Below, piece by piece: positions 16,146-25,483 of a stretch of 54,239 bases of DNA (within the stretch, counting starts at the first letter, position 1; the number at the start of each line of letters is the position of its first letter). The stretch is taken from NCBI GenBank assembly GCA_002492295.1, contig DKYC01000056.1, positions 1-54,239 on the forward strand, written 5' to 3'. Position numbers and translations under genes: made by a program. The notes beneath the pieces are model-generated. The model worked only from the letters and a program-made list of their open reading frames with translations, had not been told where the DNA came from and made no database searches. The DNA comes from Lachnospiraceae bacterium UBA7110 (GTDB taxonomy: Bacteria; Bacillota; Clostridia; Lachnospirales; Lachnospiraceae).

Positions 16146-17120
16146 CTACCTTGAAAGCTTTCTGCAAATCTCATACTGGTAATCGTCGATGCCCTTTGTC
16201 ATATTCAGCGCTTCCTCAATATCATAATCGACAAACTTACCATGTGTATATGCGACAACCCTGTTGGACTTCCCTTCATACAGAAGGTCTGACGCGTACG
16301 CACCCATAATCGACGCATAAAAACGGTCTTTACAGGTCGGATGACCGCCGCGCTGCAAATAGCCTAAAATGGTTGCCCTCGTCTCAATGCCTGTAGCCGC
16401 CTCAATCCGCTTCGCCATAGAAGTAGAATGCCCGATACCTTCTGCATTTACGACAATATGGTGTGTTTTTCCTTTTTTACGGCTGCGCACAATATTATTT
16501 ATCAGCTCCTGCTCGTCAAAATTATATTTTTCAGGAAGCAGGATATCCTCTGCACCATTTGCAACACCTGTCCACAATGCGATATACCCCGCATGCCTTC
16601 CCATAACCTCAATAATGGAGCAGCGCTCATGGGAAGAGGAGGTATCCCTTACCTTATCAATTGCCTCCATTGCCGTATTGATTGCCGTATCAAATCCAAT
16701 CGTATACTCCGTGCAGGCAATATCAAGGTCAATGGTCCCCGGAACGCCTACCGTATTAATACCGTGTCTTGCCAGCGCCTGCGCTCCCCTGTAGGAGCCG
16801 TCCCCGCCAATCACCACAAGTCCGTCAATCCCGTTTTTGCGGCAAAGCTCTGCTGCCTGTGCCTGTATATCCTCCTGGCTGAATTCCGGACATCTTGCCG
16901 TTCCAAGAATGGTACCGCCCGTGTGAATAATATCCGCTACGCTGTGAGCTTCCATATCAATAATCTCTTCATTCAGCAGTCCGAGATAGCCACGCTTAAT
17001 TCCCTTCACCTTCATACCGCTCGTAATCGATTTGCGCACCACGGCACGAATTGCCGCGTTCATCCCCGGCGCATCCCCGCCGCTTGTTAATACCCCTATT
17101 GTTTTCACCTGCTTCGCCAT
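16146..17120 (-). CDS. pfkA: ATP-dependent 6-phosphofructokinase
   Basis: A 324-aa glycolytic enzyme converting fructose 6-phosphate to the 1,6-bisphosphate. Motifs: GVLTSGGDAPGMNAAIRAVV (nucleotide loop), VIGGDGSYRGA, in which the glycine after GGD fits the ATP rather than the PPi-dependent form, the catalytic PGTIDLDIACTEYTIGFDTA, and EVMGRHAGYIA for substrate binding. Length is standard for the bacterial allosteric tetramer. AGGAGG lies 8-9 bases before the ATG. It follows dnaE by 130 bases, an order (dnaE-pfkA) common in Firmicutes, yet has its own likely promoter. Confidence 0.97.
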   Translation of the reverse strand: MAKQVKTIGVLTSGGDAPGMNAAIRAVVRKSITSGMKVKGIKRGYLGLLNEEIIDMEAHSVADIIHTGGTILGTARCPEFSQEDIQAQAAELCRKNGIDGLVVIGGDGSYRGAQALARHGINTVGVPGTIDLDIACTEYTIGFDTAINTAMEAIDKVRDTSSSHERCSIIEVMGRHAGYIALWTGVANGAEDILLPEKYNFDEQELINNIVRSRKKGKTHHIVVNAEGIGHSTSMAKRIEAATGIETRATILGYLQRGGHPTCKDRFYASIMGAYASDLLYEGKSNRVVAYTHGKFVDYDIEEALNMTKGIDDYQYEICRKLSR

Positions 17121-17185
17121 TTTTCATACCTCCTATTAAACTCCTCGTAAGCTCCCATCTGTCCTTCTTATTCTAAATCATGTAC

Positions 17186-17214
17186 ATTTTACCCTTTTTT
17201 TGGCAAGAATACAA
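17186..17214 (-). promoter_or_regulatory. Probable pfkA promoter
   Basis: On the minus strand TTGTAT (17214-17209), a 17-base spacer with a run of seven A, and TAAAAT (17191-17186). Transcription would start about 60 bases before the pfkA ATG. Confidence 0.55.
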
Positions 17215-17250
17215 TAGGAGCTCCCAAAAAAATTGTGAAAATTTTATCAG

Positions 17251-20200
17251 TTAGCTTACCACCTTCACATTCTCCTCACCGAAAAGCGCCCGCAGCCTGT
17301 CCAGCAGCTCACTGTCTGCCTGTATATTTTTATTCGGGGGCAACATTTTTTTCTGACGTGTTTCTTCTATATAAATAATGACCGCATCCTTTCCCTCTGA
17401 ATCGAAAATCGCGTCAAACAGCACCGGCTCCTTTTCCACATAGCTGTCAATATTCGGAAACTTTATCCACACCTTTCTCGGAATTTCACTAAAGGATGTG
17501 ACCTTTTCACAAATCAGCTTCCCGTCGCGTTCCTCCTCCACGCTGACCCTGCCCTCAATAAATACCTTATTTTCCTCCATCAGCTTTGCGGAAAACTTCT
17601 CATAAGCATTCGGAAACACTATGACCTCCACGCTCCCCACCAAATCCTCAAGCGTAAGGAACGCCATAATCTTGTCCTGCTTTGTGTACTTAATTTTTTT
17701 ATCCGTAATCATCCCGCCAACCACAACCCTCGAATTATCGTGTAAATGCACGGAATCCGTCTCCTCGTCAAGGTAAAAATCCGACGTTTTTGCGGTAATT
17801 TTCTTCTCCCAAAGCGCCTGATACTCCTGCATCGGGTGCCCGCTGACATAAAAGCCAAGCACCTCCTTCTCAAAGCTCAATAGCAGCTCCTTCTCATACT
17901 CGCCCACATTGGGCAGCTTAACCTCAAGCTCCTCCTTCTGCTCATCCGAAACAATGTCAAGCAGTGACATCTGCCCCGCCGTAATTCCGCGCCTGCCATG
18001 CGTTATGCCCTCCAAAATCTGCGCATAGACGCTCATATGCTGCTTGCGCGTCGCGCCAAAACTGTCAAACGCGCCTGCCTTGATAAAATTCTCTATCGCA
18101 CGTTTGTTCACATCATTTCCCTGCGTCCGCTCAATGAAGTCCTTCAGGCTCTGGTAATTTCCATGTGCCCTGCGCTCCTCCACAATCGCGCTGATAATCG
18201 GTCTGCCAACGTTCTTAATCGCCGTAAGCGCATAGCGGATTGCCCCGTTTGATACGGAAAATCCGGCTTCTCCTTCATTAATGTCAGGAGGGAGAATTTT
18301 AATCCCCATGCTCCGGCACACCATAATATACTCCGAAACTTTTGAGGCGTTATCAATAACCGATGTTAAAAGCGCTGCCATGAATTCCACAGGATAATAA
18401 TATTTGAGGTATGCCGTCTGATATGCAACCACCGCATAACACGCCGCATGTGATTTATTAAACGCATATTTGGCAAAGTCAGTCATCGTATCATAAATAT
18501 GGTCCGCCACCTGCTCCGGAATCCCGTTTGCCACGCAGCCCGGCACATGCTCCGCCTCGTTTCCATGCACGAAATTCGCACGCTCCTGTTCCATGACGGC
18601 CGCCTTTTTCTTGCTCATGGCACGGCGCACAAGGTCGCTTCTCCCCATCGTGTAACCGCCCAGATCGCGCACAATCTGCATTACCTGTTCCTGATACACA
18701 ATGCAGCCGTACGTCGGCGCAAGAATCGGCTCCAGCTGCGGGCATGCGTACGTCACTGCCGCATGGTTGTTCTTACCGCGGATATACGCTGGAATAAACT
18801 CCATCGGTCCCGGGCGGTAAAGCGAAATTCCAGCAATCACGTCCTCAAGGCTTTGCGGTTTTAACTCCTTCATAAAGTTTTTCATACCCTGACTTTCCAG
18901 CTGGAACACACCGTCCGTCTTTCCCGTACCAAGAGATGCAAGCACCTTTTTATCATCATAATCAATTTTATCCACATCAATCAGGATTCCCGTGGTTTTT
19001 TCCACATTATCCACGGCGTTTTTTATCACGGTCAGTGTCCGTAAGCCAAGGAAATCCATTTTTAACAGTCCCAGCTCCTCAATCGTCGTCATTGTAAACT
19101 GCGTCGTAATCGAACCGTCGCTTCCCCTTGAAAGCGGCACCAGCTCGTCCGCAGGTCTTTGGCAAATCACGACACCCGCCGCGTGCATGGACGTATGGCG
19201 CGGCAAGCCTTCCAGTTTTTTGCACATATCAATCAGATAATGCACCTGTTCATCGTTTTTATACAGCTCCCGGAACTCCGGATTCATCTCCAGCGCACGT
19301 GCAATCGTAATATTCAGCTCATTCGGTATCATTTTCGCGATACTGTCGCAAAAGCTGTACGGCAAGTCCAACGCACGCCCCACATCCCGGATTACGCCCT
19401 TTGCCGCCATCGTACCGAACGTGACAATCTGTACAACCTTATCAGCCCCGTATTTCTGACTCACATAGTCAATAACTTCCTGCCTGCGCTCATAACAGAA
19501 ATCAATGTCAATATCCGGCATGGAAACACGCTCAGGGTTCAGAAAACGCTCAAACAAAAGCCCATAACGGATTGGGTCAATATTTGTGATATGCAGGCAG
19601 TATGAAACAATCGAGCCTGCCGCACTCCCACGTCCGGGACCTACGGGAATGCCGTTCTCCCTCGACCAGTTAATAAAATCCCACACAATCAGGAAATAAT
19701 CCACATACCCCATATCCTTTATGACATTCAGCTCATATTCCAGTTTTTTCACAAGCGTCCCGTCATCGTCCGGATAGCGCTCCTTTAAACCGTCAAAACA
19801 GATCCGATTGAGATACGACCATGAATCATACCCCTCTGGCACATCAAACTTCGGCAGCTTCGTCACACCGAACTCAATCTCCACATTGCACCGCTCGGCA
19901 ATCAGCGCCGTATTCGTAACCGCCTCCTGCGCATATGGGAACAGCTCCCGCATCTCCAGCTCACTCTTGACGTAATACTGCCCGCCGTCATAGCGCATTC
20001 TGTCCGTATCCGACACCTTCTTCGCCGTCTGAATGCAAAGCAGAATATCATGCGATTTTTCGTCCTCGGCATAGGTGTAGTGAATGTCGTTTGTCGCAAC
20101 TAACGGAATATCCATCTCCTTGCTGATACGCAGAAGCGCCGCATTGACCGTCTTCTGCGCCGGAATGCCGTGGTCCTGCAGCTCCAGGAAATAATTTCCT

Positions 20201-20703
20201 CTTCCAAAACAGTCAAGATACTTTTGGACGCAGTTCTTTGCCTCCTCGTAAAGCCCTTTCACAATAAGGCGCGGCACCTCGCCCGCAAGGCAGGCGGAAA
20301 GCGCGATAATGCCCTCATGGTACCTGTTTAAAACCTCCATATCGACACGCGGCTTGTAATAATATCCTTCCGTAAATCCAATACTCACAATTTTCATCAA
20401 GTTTGCATAGCCGGTATTATTTTCCGCAAGCAAAACAAGGTGGTGATACCTGTCCTCACCACCTGTCAGCTCCTTGTCAAAACGGGAATTGGGCGCCACA
20501 TACACCTCACAGCCGAGAATGGGCTTTATCCCGTTTGCCCTCGCTTCCTTATAAAAATCAATCACGCCGTACATGACGCCGTGATCCGTAATCGCACCGC
20601 TGTCCATGCCAAGTTCCCTGATACGCCTGACATACTCCTTAATCTTATTGGAACCGTCCAACAGGCTGTATTCCGTATGGACGTGTAAATGCGTAAATGC
20701 CAT
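17251..20703 (-). CDS. dnaE: DNA polymerase III alpha subunit, DnaE type
   Basis: A 1149-aa replicative polymerase. The N-terminal PHP domain begins FTHLHVHTEYSLLDG with an intact HxH metal motif. The C-family polymerase core follows, with VGPGRGSAAGSIVSYCL and PDIDIDFCYERR (catalytic aspartates), then tandem HhH and an OB fold (about 990-1075, VVVGGMITDKKIKYTKQD). The start at 20703 is preferred over an open frame 38 codons upstream because family members begin right at the PHP domain and AGGGAGA precedes the ATG. In Firmicutes DnaE works beside PolC, extending primers on the lagging strand; polC is not in this window. A cluster of hairpins occupies its upstream region. Confidence 0.96.
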   Translation of the reverse strand: MAFTHLHVHTEYSLLDGSNKIKEYVRRIRELGMDSGAITDHGVMYGVIDFYKEARANGIKPILGCEVYVAPNSRFDKELTGGEDRYHHLVLLAENNTGYANLMKIVSIGFTEGYYYKPRVDMEVLNRYHEGIIALSACLAGEVPRLIVKGLYEEAKNCVQKYLDCFGRGNYFLELQDHGIPAQKTVNAALLRISKEMDIPLVATNDIHYTYAEDEKSHDILLCIQTAKKVSDTDRMRYDGGQYYVKSELEMRELFPYAQEAVTNTALIAERCNVEIEFGVTKLPKFDVPEGYDSWSYLNRICFDGLKERYPDDDGTLVKKLEYELNVIKDMGYVDYFLIVWDFINWSRENGIPVGPGRGSAAGSIVSYCLHITNIDPIRYGLLFERFLNPERVSMPDIDIDFCYERRQEVIDYVSQKYGADKVVQIVTFGTMAAKGVIRDVGRALDLPYSFCDSIAKMIPNELNITIARALEMNPEFRELYKNDEQVHYLIDMCKKLEGLPRHTSMHAAGVVICQRPADELVPLSRGSDGSITTQFTMTTIEELGLLKMDFLGLRTLTVIKNAVDNVEKTTGILIDVDKIDYDDKKVLASLGTGKTDGVFQLESQGMKNFMKELKPQSLEDVIAGISLYRPGPMEFIPAYIRGKNNHAAVTYACPQLEPILAPTYGCIVYQEQVMQIVRDLGGYTMGRSDLVRRAMSKKKAAVMEQERANFVHGNEAEHVPGCVANGIPEQVADHIYDTMTDFAKYAFNKSHAACYAVVAYQTAYLKYYYPVEFMAALLTSVIDNASKVSEYIMVCRSMGIKILPPDINEGEAGFSVSNGAIRYALTAIKNVGRPIISAIVEERRAHGNYQSLKDFIERTQGNDVNKRAIENFIKAGAFDSFGATRKQHMSVYAQILEGITHGRRGITAGQMSLLDIVSDEQKEELEVKLPNVGEYEKELLLSFEKEVLGFYVSGHPMQEYQALWEKKITAKTSDFYLDEETDSVHLHDNSRVVVGGMITDKKIKYTKQDKIMAFLTLEDLVGSVEVIVFPNAYEKFSAKLMEENKVFIEGRVSVEEERDGKLICEKVTSFSEIPRKVWIKFPNIDSYVEKEPVLFDAIFDSEGKDAVIIYIEETRQKKMLPPNKNIQADSELLDRLRALFGEENVKVVS

Positions 20704-20732
20704 TCTCCCTACACTCCTATAATCACAATCAA

Positions 20733-20848
20733 GTAGTGGAACGCTCTTTTCCACTACCCGCTGCGCGGGGCGCACGTCAGCTTTGCTGACAGTATTCCAT
20801 TGTGCGCCCCTGTGCATAATAAGCGGTTTAGATTACTCTAAACCGCTT
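20733..20848. repeat. Four successive hairpins between the GGDEF gene and dnaE
   Basis: Perfect stems: 20733-20741/20749-20757 (GTAGTGGAA), 20767-20775/20802-20810 (GGGGCGCAC), nested inside it 20776-20781/20785-20790 (GTCAGC), and 20821-20832/20837-20848 (AAGCGGTTTAGA, loop TTAC). The last overlaps the final codons and stop of the diguanylate cyclase gene. None has a strong T-run, so this resembles a REP-like extragenic palindrome cluster or a structured leader more than a simple terminator. Confidence 0.75.
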
Positions 20849-22605
20849 GCTATCTCCGCCATCAGCCTTCCGACAATTGTGATAAATCCCAAATCCACCG
20901 TACCGATTTTGGGTGCCCTGTTAAAATAGTCAAAGGAAACCACCGCAAGGACTTTCTCATCATGCCGTGAAACACACAGTACAAATTCCTTATTTTCCTG
21001 TAACTGGTACAGCCTGTGTATCTCCGGATGCTGCATCGCAAGCTTCCCAAAATTTTTCTCTACGCGGATACCACGCTTGTCAAACAGCTTTTGACTGTTT
21101 CCGTCCCTGATGCATTCAAGCTTTTCAATCGGATTAATGTATTTTCCCGATATATGTACCCGATGAAGGTCTTCGCCTGCATATACGGATATTCCATCCA
21201 CATCAAGGTAGCTTCTGAGTTTTTCCATCACCTCATTAAATGCCCCAAACCCCTGCATATTAAGCTTAAGCACAAGGTCTGACATAACCGCTGCCTTCTT
21301 ATCGTCACTCGCGATTGCCTTAATCCCGATACTGCGCTCCGAAATTGCCGCATCTTCAACAGCACCGTGCTTTGCCTCATCATAGATAATATAACGGTTT
21401 TTGCCTTTTTCCTTCGCCACGTAAAGCGCCTTATCCGCCTTCTTAAACAAATCCTCAAAATTTGTGGCATCTGTCGGGAACTTTGCCACGCCGCAGGACG
21501 TTGTAATCGCCATCGTATCCTTAATATCCTGATATTCCCACTGAATATTTTTAGAAATTGTCTTAAAAATACGCCTTAGCTCCTCCTCAGTCGAGACACC
21601 GTCAAGTACCAGCATAAACTCGTCGCCGCCAAAGCGCCCTACCATTCCGCGGGAGTCAATCACAGCGCGCATAATCTCCGAAACCTTAGAAAGCACCTCA
21701 TCTCCGAACATGTGTCCGAAACTGTCATTTACCTTCTTAAAGTCATCCACATCCATCATGGCAAGATAGAGCTCTTTTCCCTCCTGCGTCTTTTCCATCG
21801 CATACTCGTGAATTGCCCTTTTATTGTAAAGTCCCGTGCCGGGGTCAAACGCATTGTCTGTCAGGTAGTAGCTTTTCTTCTCGCTCTTACCGCCGATATG
21901 GGTGATAAGCCCCACCGTCATAATCCGTTTTCCATTATCATATAAAGTGCATCCCCTGATAGAGAACCGTCCCTGTGCCTCCTTAATCAGAAGCGCCGCC
22001 TCGAATCCGGCATTAAAACGGTCAACGCCTCTTTTGAGGAAATCACAGAACATTTCAAATTCACCGGAAACAAAAACATCTTTTTTAATCTCACTCAGTT
22101 TCTTTTTTAAAACGGGAATGCTTTTCACATTGACATACCGGTAAATGTTAATCTCATCCGTATCATAATTATATTCAAAGAACATATTTTCGGAAAGTCC
22201 CATAAACTCACGGTATTTTTTTACAAGCTCCAAATACTTCACATACCTGTCCTTAAGCTCCATGAAATTTGAAAATTCCAAGTTAAACGACTTAAAATCC
22301 CCATAGTGCCTTCCATTCAGCTCAAGCTCCAAATATAAAAGCCTGTAATTGTCCTCCGCATCCTTCATGCGCACAATCGTGCATTGGCGTCCCTTATCCA
22401 GCTCATCCGCTACGGAAATAAAATCCTCCTTATCATCAGGGTGTAACAAATCAAGCAGTGAATAACAGGAATTCTTTCCAATAAAATGATAGAATGATTC
22501 GTCCCCGTTTACAAATTCATAATCATTTTTAATCGTTGCCCTTCCATAATAAGCAATATATGCACCGGGCGCTGTTTTGTACTCTGTAATATTTGCCTTT
22601 TCCAT
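20833..22605 (-). CDS. Diguanylate cyclase with sensory domains
   Basis: A 590-aa cytosolic protein that should make cyclic di-GMP from GTP. An N-terminal PAS-like region (about 15-115) and a second sensor-like region (about 135-240) precede the GGDEF domain (about 255-410), with DVDDFKKVNDSFGHMFGD and an intact GGDEF at 326-330. The RxxD inhibitory site expected nine residues before the motif is absent, so product inhibition is probably lost. A GAF-like C-terminal domain (about 430-590) is inferred from pattern only. There is no signal peptide or membrane segment, so it senses an internal signal. AGGGAAAA precedes the ATG. It is flanked by its own hairpin and a 202-base upstream gap. Confidence 0.9.
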   Translation of the reverse strand: MEKANITEYKTAPGAYIAYYGRATIKNDYEFVNGDESFYHFIGKNSCYSLLDLLHPDDKEDFISVADELDKGRQCTIVRMKDAEDNYRLLYLELELNGRHYGDFKSFNLEFSNFMELKDRYVKYLELVKKYREFMGLSENMFFEYNYDTDEINIYRYVNVKSIPVLKKKLSEIKKDVFVSGEFEMFCDFLKRGVDRFNAGFEAALLIKEAQGRFSIRGCTLYDNGKRIMTVGLITHIGGKSEKKSYYLTDNAFDPGTGLYNKRAIHEYAMEKTQEGKELYLAMMDVDDFKKVNDSFGHMFGDEVLSKVSEIMRAVIDSRGMVGRFGGDEFMLVLDGVSTEEELRRIFKTISKNIQWEYQDIKDTMAITTSCGVAKFPTDATNFEDLFKKADKALYVAKEKGKNRYIIYDEAKHGAVEDAAISERSIGIKAIASDDKKAAVMSDLVLKLNMQGFGAFNEVMEKLRSYLDVDGISVYAGEDLHRVHISGKYINPIEKLECIRDGNSQKLFDKRGIRVEKNFGKLAMQHPEIHRLYQLQENKEFVLCVSRHDEKVLAVVSFDYFNRAPKIGTVDLGFITIVGRLMAEIASGLE

Positions 22606-22807
22606 TCGTTTTCCCTATAACACGCATTCCCCTAAATGCCTGTCCCCCATAAAATATTTCTGACAAATTACCGACTGAAACCAGTATCAGGCTTTCATGC
22701 ATATTTAAGCATATTCCTACCAATAATTGTACACTAATTTTTCAGAAAATGGAATAAAAAGTCAAAAAAATTCCACAATTTTTCCTTAAAATCCATACAT
22801 ACAGCCA

Positions 22808-24061
22808 TTAAACAATCCTTCTGACGCAAATAATCTCACGGTAGAGGGCATTGCTAATCTTAATCCCTGTCTTCGCCGAGCTTGCATGTACAATTTTCCC
22901 GTTTCCTATGTAAAGCGCCACATGTCCCGGATAACAGATAATATCACCGGGCTGTGCCTCCGCGTAGCTCACCTGTGTTCCCGCCGTCCGCTGCGATGTC
23001 GAACTTCGGGGAATGCTGTATCCAAACTGCCTGTACACAGACTGTGTAAAGCCGGAGCAGTCCGCACCGTTGGTCAGGCTTGTACCGCCAGCCACATAAG
23101 GATTTCCTACAAACCCACACGCATATACCGCAATCTCTTTCCCCTTTGCGCTGCCGTTTGCCGCCATGATTTCATCCTTGTTGACCGTCGCCTTCCCTGT
23201 CGGCTTTGCCGTATTTGTGGAAGCGGCATTTTGGTTTCCCTTATTATTTTTGCGCGCCTCTTCTTCCGCTTTCTTACGTGCGGCTTCCTCCGCAGCCCTG
23301 CGCTCCTCTTCCTCAATCTGCTTAATCTGGGCGTTTCTCTGCTTAATCTGCGTCTTGTATACCTCTGCCTGCTGCTTTGCCTTGCTAATCTGCACCGCAT
23401 AATCGGCACTGATTTCCTCAAGCTCTGCCCGCGCGACCTCCACGCTGTCCATTTCCTCCTGAAGCCCCTCCTGCGTCGCCTCAAGCTCTGATTCCTCAAT
23501 CTCCAGCTCTTCCTTCAGATTTTCAACATTCTGTCTCGCCGTCTGGTAATTTGTAAACATCCTCCGGTCATATTCATGAAGCTTTTCAACATAATCCGCC
23601 TTATTCAGCAGACTCTGCATGGATGACGAGCTGAACAGAATATCAAGATACGTGCTGTCACCGCTCTCATACATTTCCTTAATGCGCACCTTCATCGCCT
23701 CATACTGGGCGCGCTCCACGCGCTGCGCCTCCTCAAGGTCAAGCTTCGCCTGCTCAATCTCCGCCTTTTTTGCCTCGATTTCCTCCTCAAGAAGGCTGAT
23801 GCTTGCCATAATCTCCGCAATCTCATTGCCAAGCGCCTCAATCTCGCTGTCAATCCCCTCCTGCTCGTCCGAAAGCTCATTAACCTGGTCCTCAATGTCA
23901 TCCAGGTTCTGTTCATCTTCCTCGTTCTGCCGCTTTAAATCATCCTTCTTTGCCGCATAAACCTGTATTTCCCGCTCAATACCGGCACTTACGCCCCCTG
24001 CCAGCACCGCCGCACACAAAAGCGCAGCCAAAAAGCGTCCAAACCCCTTACTCTTTTGCAC
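22808..24061 (-). CDS. Secreted NlpC/P60 peptidoglycan endopeptidase with coiled coil
   Basis: A 417-aa exported protein. The signal peptide spans about 1-35 (FLAALLCAAVLAGGVSAG). A long Glu/Lys-rich coiled coil covers about 38-265, like the regulatory helices of PcsB and CwlO-type hydrolases that dock on FtsEX. A low-complexity linker leads to the NlpC/P60 domain (about 300-417), with the catalytic cysteine in GADCSGFTQSVYRQFG and the histidine in PGHVALYIGNGK. It should cut the D-Glu-to-diamino-acid bond in stem peptides. FtsEX is not in the window. It lies 46 bases downstream of the trigger-factor-like lipoprotein and may share its transcript. Confidence 0.9.
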   Translation of the reverse strand: MQKSKGFGRFLAALLCAAVLAGGVSAGIEREIQVYAAKKDDLKRQNEEDEQNLDDIEDQVNELSDEQEGIDSEIEALGNEIAEIMASISLLEEEIEAKKAEIEQAKLDLEEAQRVERAQYEAMKVRIKEMYESGDSTYLDILFSSSSMQSLLNKADYVEKLHEYDRRMFTNYQTARQNVENLKEELEIEESELEATQEGLQEEMDSVEVARAELEEISADYAVQISKAKQQAEVYKTQIKQRNAQIKQIEEEERRAAEEAARKKAEEEARKNNKGNQNAASTNTAKPTGKATVNKDEIMAANGSAKGKEIAVYACGFVGNPYVAGGTSLTNGADCSGFTQSVYRQFGYSIPRSSTSQRTAGTQVSYAEAQPGDIICYPGHVALYIGNGKIVHASSAKTGIKISNALYREIICVRRIV

Positions 24062-24107
24062 TGATACTCAACCCCTTTATCTGCCCGTTCCCTTGCCACT
24101 GCTCCTT

Positions 24108-25322
24108 CTACTGCTCTGATGTCGGCTCCACCGTGATAATCTCATTTAACCGCTCTACCAGTTTCTCCTGCAAAACAAACATTCTGTACGTAGTATACCC
24201 GACCTCATCAAGATACGTATCCACCGTATATCCGTCATAACCTTCAATATCTTTCTGCGCGTACTCACGGATAATCTCGTCCGTAATTTCAATATTTTCC
24301 GCCCTTGCAAGCGCTTCCGATATCAGATACTGCTTTACGGTCGTCTCACAGTCGGGACGGATTTCAGCCTCAAAATCCTCATATGATTTCTGCTCCACAT
24401 CCTGCAAATACTGGTCAAAATTCATGCCGTAATACATCTGGCACATGGATTCCATATAAATCTCAAATCCCTGCATCTGCTCCTCCACAAGATACTCCGG
24501 AATGGATTTTATGGTGCTCTCACTCAAAATCTGATTTAAAATGGCGCTTGTCTTGGAGGATTCAAACGCCTCCTCCGCGTTCTTCTCAACCTCCGTCTTT
24601 GCCGCTTCCCAAAGCGCCTCCTTATTTTCATACGAAAGTCCAAGCTTTGCCAAATCCGCGTCTGTCGCGTCTGCGTATTCCATTGATTCGGCAATCCCGT
24701 TCACTGTTACCGTAAACACTACCGGCTGTCCCGCAAGCGATGCTTCCGGATAGTTTTCGGGAAAGGTCAAATCCAAATCAACCGTATCTCCCGGCATCAC
24801 ACCGATAAGCCCTTCCTCAAATCCCGCGATAAAGGAACCCGAACCAATCTCAAGGTCATATCCGTTTGCTGTGCCACCCTCAAACGCCACGCCGTCCTTC
24901 CTTCCCACATAGTCAATATTCACAACGTCGCCGTTTGCCACCTTGCGTCCGGTAATATAGCCCTTTAGCAATTCACTGTTGATATACTGCTCAATGTCCT
25001 CGTCCTTTGTCTCCGCCTTATATGCCGTGACCTTCATGTTTTTGTAGTCATTCAGGGTGACATATTCATCAATGTCCAAATCCTGAAGCCCTACATAATC
25101 CTCCCTGTCACTTACACGCTCCTCGTCAAGGATTGACTGTCCGGAATCTTTTGTCTCTGCATCCGTCTGTGTCTGATCTGCGTTTTCTGTCTCTGTACTT
25201 GTGTCTGTCTGCGCAGCAGCCTGCGTGCCCTGTCCGCTGTCCGCAGTATTTTTGTTCCCGCATGCGCTGACGCCAAACGCCATCACGCCCAATAGACATA
25301 TGGTAATTAATTTATATTTCAT
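24108..25322 (-). CDS. Trigger-factor-like FKBP peptidyl-prolyl isomerase lipoprotein
   Basis: A 404-aa protein with a lipoprotein signal (lipobox GVSAC, lipidated Cys21) and a Thr/Gln/Asp-rich linker to about residue 80. Then comes an FKBP domain (about 125-210, GDVVNIDYVGRKDGVAFEGG and IGSGSFIAGFEEGLIG) and a helical C-terminal region resembling the trigger factor substrate cradle. The ribosome-binding N-terminal domain of true trigger factor is missing and replaced by a membrane anchor, so it probably folds exported proteins on the outer face of the membrane, as PrsA does. Cytosolic tig would be a separate gene. An extended -10 promoter lies 44 bases upstream. It is divergent from the small membrane-protein gene. 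Confidence 0.88.
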   Translation of the reverse strand: MKYKLITICLLGVMAFGVSACGNKNTADSGQGTQAAAQTDTSTETENADQTQTDAETKDSGQSILDEERVSDREDYVGLQDLDIDEYVTLNDYKNMKVTAYKAETKDEDIEQYINSELLKGYITGRKVANGDVVNIDYVGRKDGVAFEGGTANGYDLEIGSGSFIAGFEEGLIGVMPGDTVDLDLTFPENYPEASLAGQPVVFTVTVNGIAESMEYADATDADLAKLGLSYENKEALWEAAKTEVEKNAEEAFESSKTSAILNQILSESTIKSIPEYLVEEQMQGFEIYMESMCQMYYGMNFDQYLQDVEQKSYEDFEAEIRPDCETTVKQYLISEALARAENIEITDEIIREYAQKDIEGYDGYTVDTYLDEVGYTTYRMFVLQEKLVERLNEIITVEPTSEQ

Positions 25323-25365
25323 TCTTCAGCCTTTCTTCATCGTTTCTCTTTTTGATACTTTTATC

Positions 25366-25371
25366 AGTATA
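25366..25371 (-). promoter_or_regulatory. Extended -10 promoter of the FKBP lipoprotein gene
   Basis: TATACT preceded by TG one base upstream on the minus strand (TGCTATACT), with a poor -35. Transcription would start about 37 bases before the ATG. Confidence 0.5.
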
Positions 25372-25401
25372 GCAAAAAAAGAAGGAAAATAAAAGAGTTT
25401 C

Positions 25402-25430
25402 TTGCACTTTCCAGTTATTAATGATACAAT
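25402..25430 (+). promoter_or_regulatory. Promoter of the small membrane-protein gene
   Basis: TTGCAC (25402-25407), a 17-base spacer and TACAAT (25425-25430) on the plus strand, followed by a short AATCTT/AAGATT inverted repeat near 25427-25443 and the gene start at 25484. Confidence 0.6.
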
Positions 25431-25483
25431 CTTTATTAAGATTGCGATTTACAATAGATTTACAGTAGAAAGGCTGATAACTA

